Shown: positions 63,713-64,000 of the stretch, in pieces
How positions within the stretch are numbered: position 1 is the stretch's first letter
Layout of the letters: the number at the start of each line of letters is the position of its first letter
Source: Aquabacterium sp. OR-4
GTDB taxonomy: Bacteria; Pseudomonadota; Gammaproteobacteria; Burkholderiales; Burkholderiaceae_C
Reading direction: 5' to 3'
DNA length: 64,000 nt
Assembly: GCF_025290835.2 (NCBI RefSeq)
Contig: NZ_JAOCQD020000003.1
Coordinates: forward strand, 62,001-126,000
Notes under the pieces: generated by a model
Told to the model about the DNA's origin: nothing
The model's input: the letters and a program-made list of their open reading frames with translations, nothing else
Databases searched by the model: none
Translations under genes and position numbers: made by a program

Positions 63713-64000
63713 TCAGCTGAAGGTGCCGGTGGCCTGCAGGCGCAGGCGGCGCAGTTCGTCGTTCCAGAAGTTGTCGCGCCGGCGCGATCCCCGGGTGCTG
63801 CAGCCCTGCGCCCGCATCACGCGGGCCCAGCCGCGGGTGTGGGCGGTGGCGAGATCCTGGTTGCCGTCGCACAGCTGCATGGTGATGGCCCAGAACTCGG
63901 CGTCGCTGAAGACCTCGGGCTCGGGGCTGCGCAGCAGCTGCGTGGCCTGGGTCCACGGGGTGTCGAAGAAGGGCTGCTCAGGGCTGAACAGCAGCGGCCC
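63713..64000 (-). CDS. Unknown protein, 5' end beyond the window
   Basis: The minus strand is open for 95 codons from the right edge to a TGA at 63713-63715. The translation reads like a real protein (EQPFFDTPWTQATQLL, FSDAEFWAITMQLCDGNQDL, DNFWNDELRRLRLQATG). No start is inside the window and I do not recognise the family. Gene order gives no clue. Confidence 0.6.
   Translation of the reverse strand, partial: GPLLFSPEQPFFDTPWTQATQLLRSPEPEVFSDAEFWAITMQLCDGNQDLATAHTRGWARVMRAQGCSTRGSRRRDNFWNDELRRLRLQATGTFS

Overview
The window is about 70% GC, densely coded, and all its recognisable proteins look betaproteobacterial. Gene content (UrtABCDE with formamidase, a Burkholderiales-type FmdB, an Hrp2-like injectisome order) and GC-rich intergenic palindromes suggest the Burkholderiales, perhaps the Rubrivivax/Roseateles/Leptothrix group. 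That placement is inference. I found no rRNA, tRNA, CRISPR array, insertion sequence or integrase.

Layout. 0-6.3 kb: a carbohydrate block with a GH3 beta-glycosidase (cut by the left edge), a GH78 alpha-L-rhamnosidase and a convergent Gfo/Idh/MocA oxidoreductase. 6.4-8.7 kb: a membrane-anchored DUF2235 hydrolase. 8.9-15.5 kb: a seven-gene minus-strand operon. It encodes a polyamine/opine-type ABC transporter (ATPase, two permeases, binding protein) and a three-part FAD/2Fe-2S amine or opine oxidase of HcnABC type. A divergent IclR regulator and a paired palindromic operator lie at its head. 15.7-21.5 kb: IclR, an exported S9 peptidase, a flavin monooxygenase, a SUI1 protein and an ETHE1-like persulfide dioxygenase.

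21.5-33.1 kb: a nitrogen-scavenging locus. A LuxR-type response regulator and a 1159-residue protein fusing an NCS1-type transporter to a hybrid histidine kinase diverge from urtABCDE-fmdA-fmdB. The ABC system should import urea or short-chain amides and FmdA should hydrolyse formamide-type amides. The transporter-kinase is the natural candidate sensor.

33.1-39.6 kb: a very long Ala-rich TonB/TolA-like protein, a DUF4157 toxin-like protein with a translationally coupled small partner, and a leucine-rich-repeat protein kinase. 39.7-61.7 kb: a type III secretion (injectisome) locus. A minus-strand operon runs from a lytic transglycosylase through sctV, C, D, a needle candidate, I, J, K, L, N, O, P, then an unknown gene, a histidine kinase and response regulator, then sctQ, R, S, T and two unknown genes. 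Almost every junction is a 4-base stop/start overlap. The divergent strand carries sctU, a FliO-like gene (unexpected in an injectisome), a GNAT acetyltransferase and a Gly-rich protein whose C-terminus resembles the needle candidate. No translocators, gatekeeper or class chaperones are recognisable in the window. 61.7-64 kb: a propeller lipoprotein, a small exported protein and an unknown gene cut by the right edge.

Short tandem repeats whose unit is a multiple of three bases are frequent and mostly in frame. They give low-complexity linkers in many proteins.
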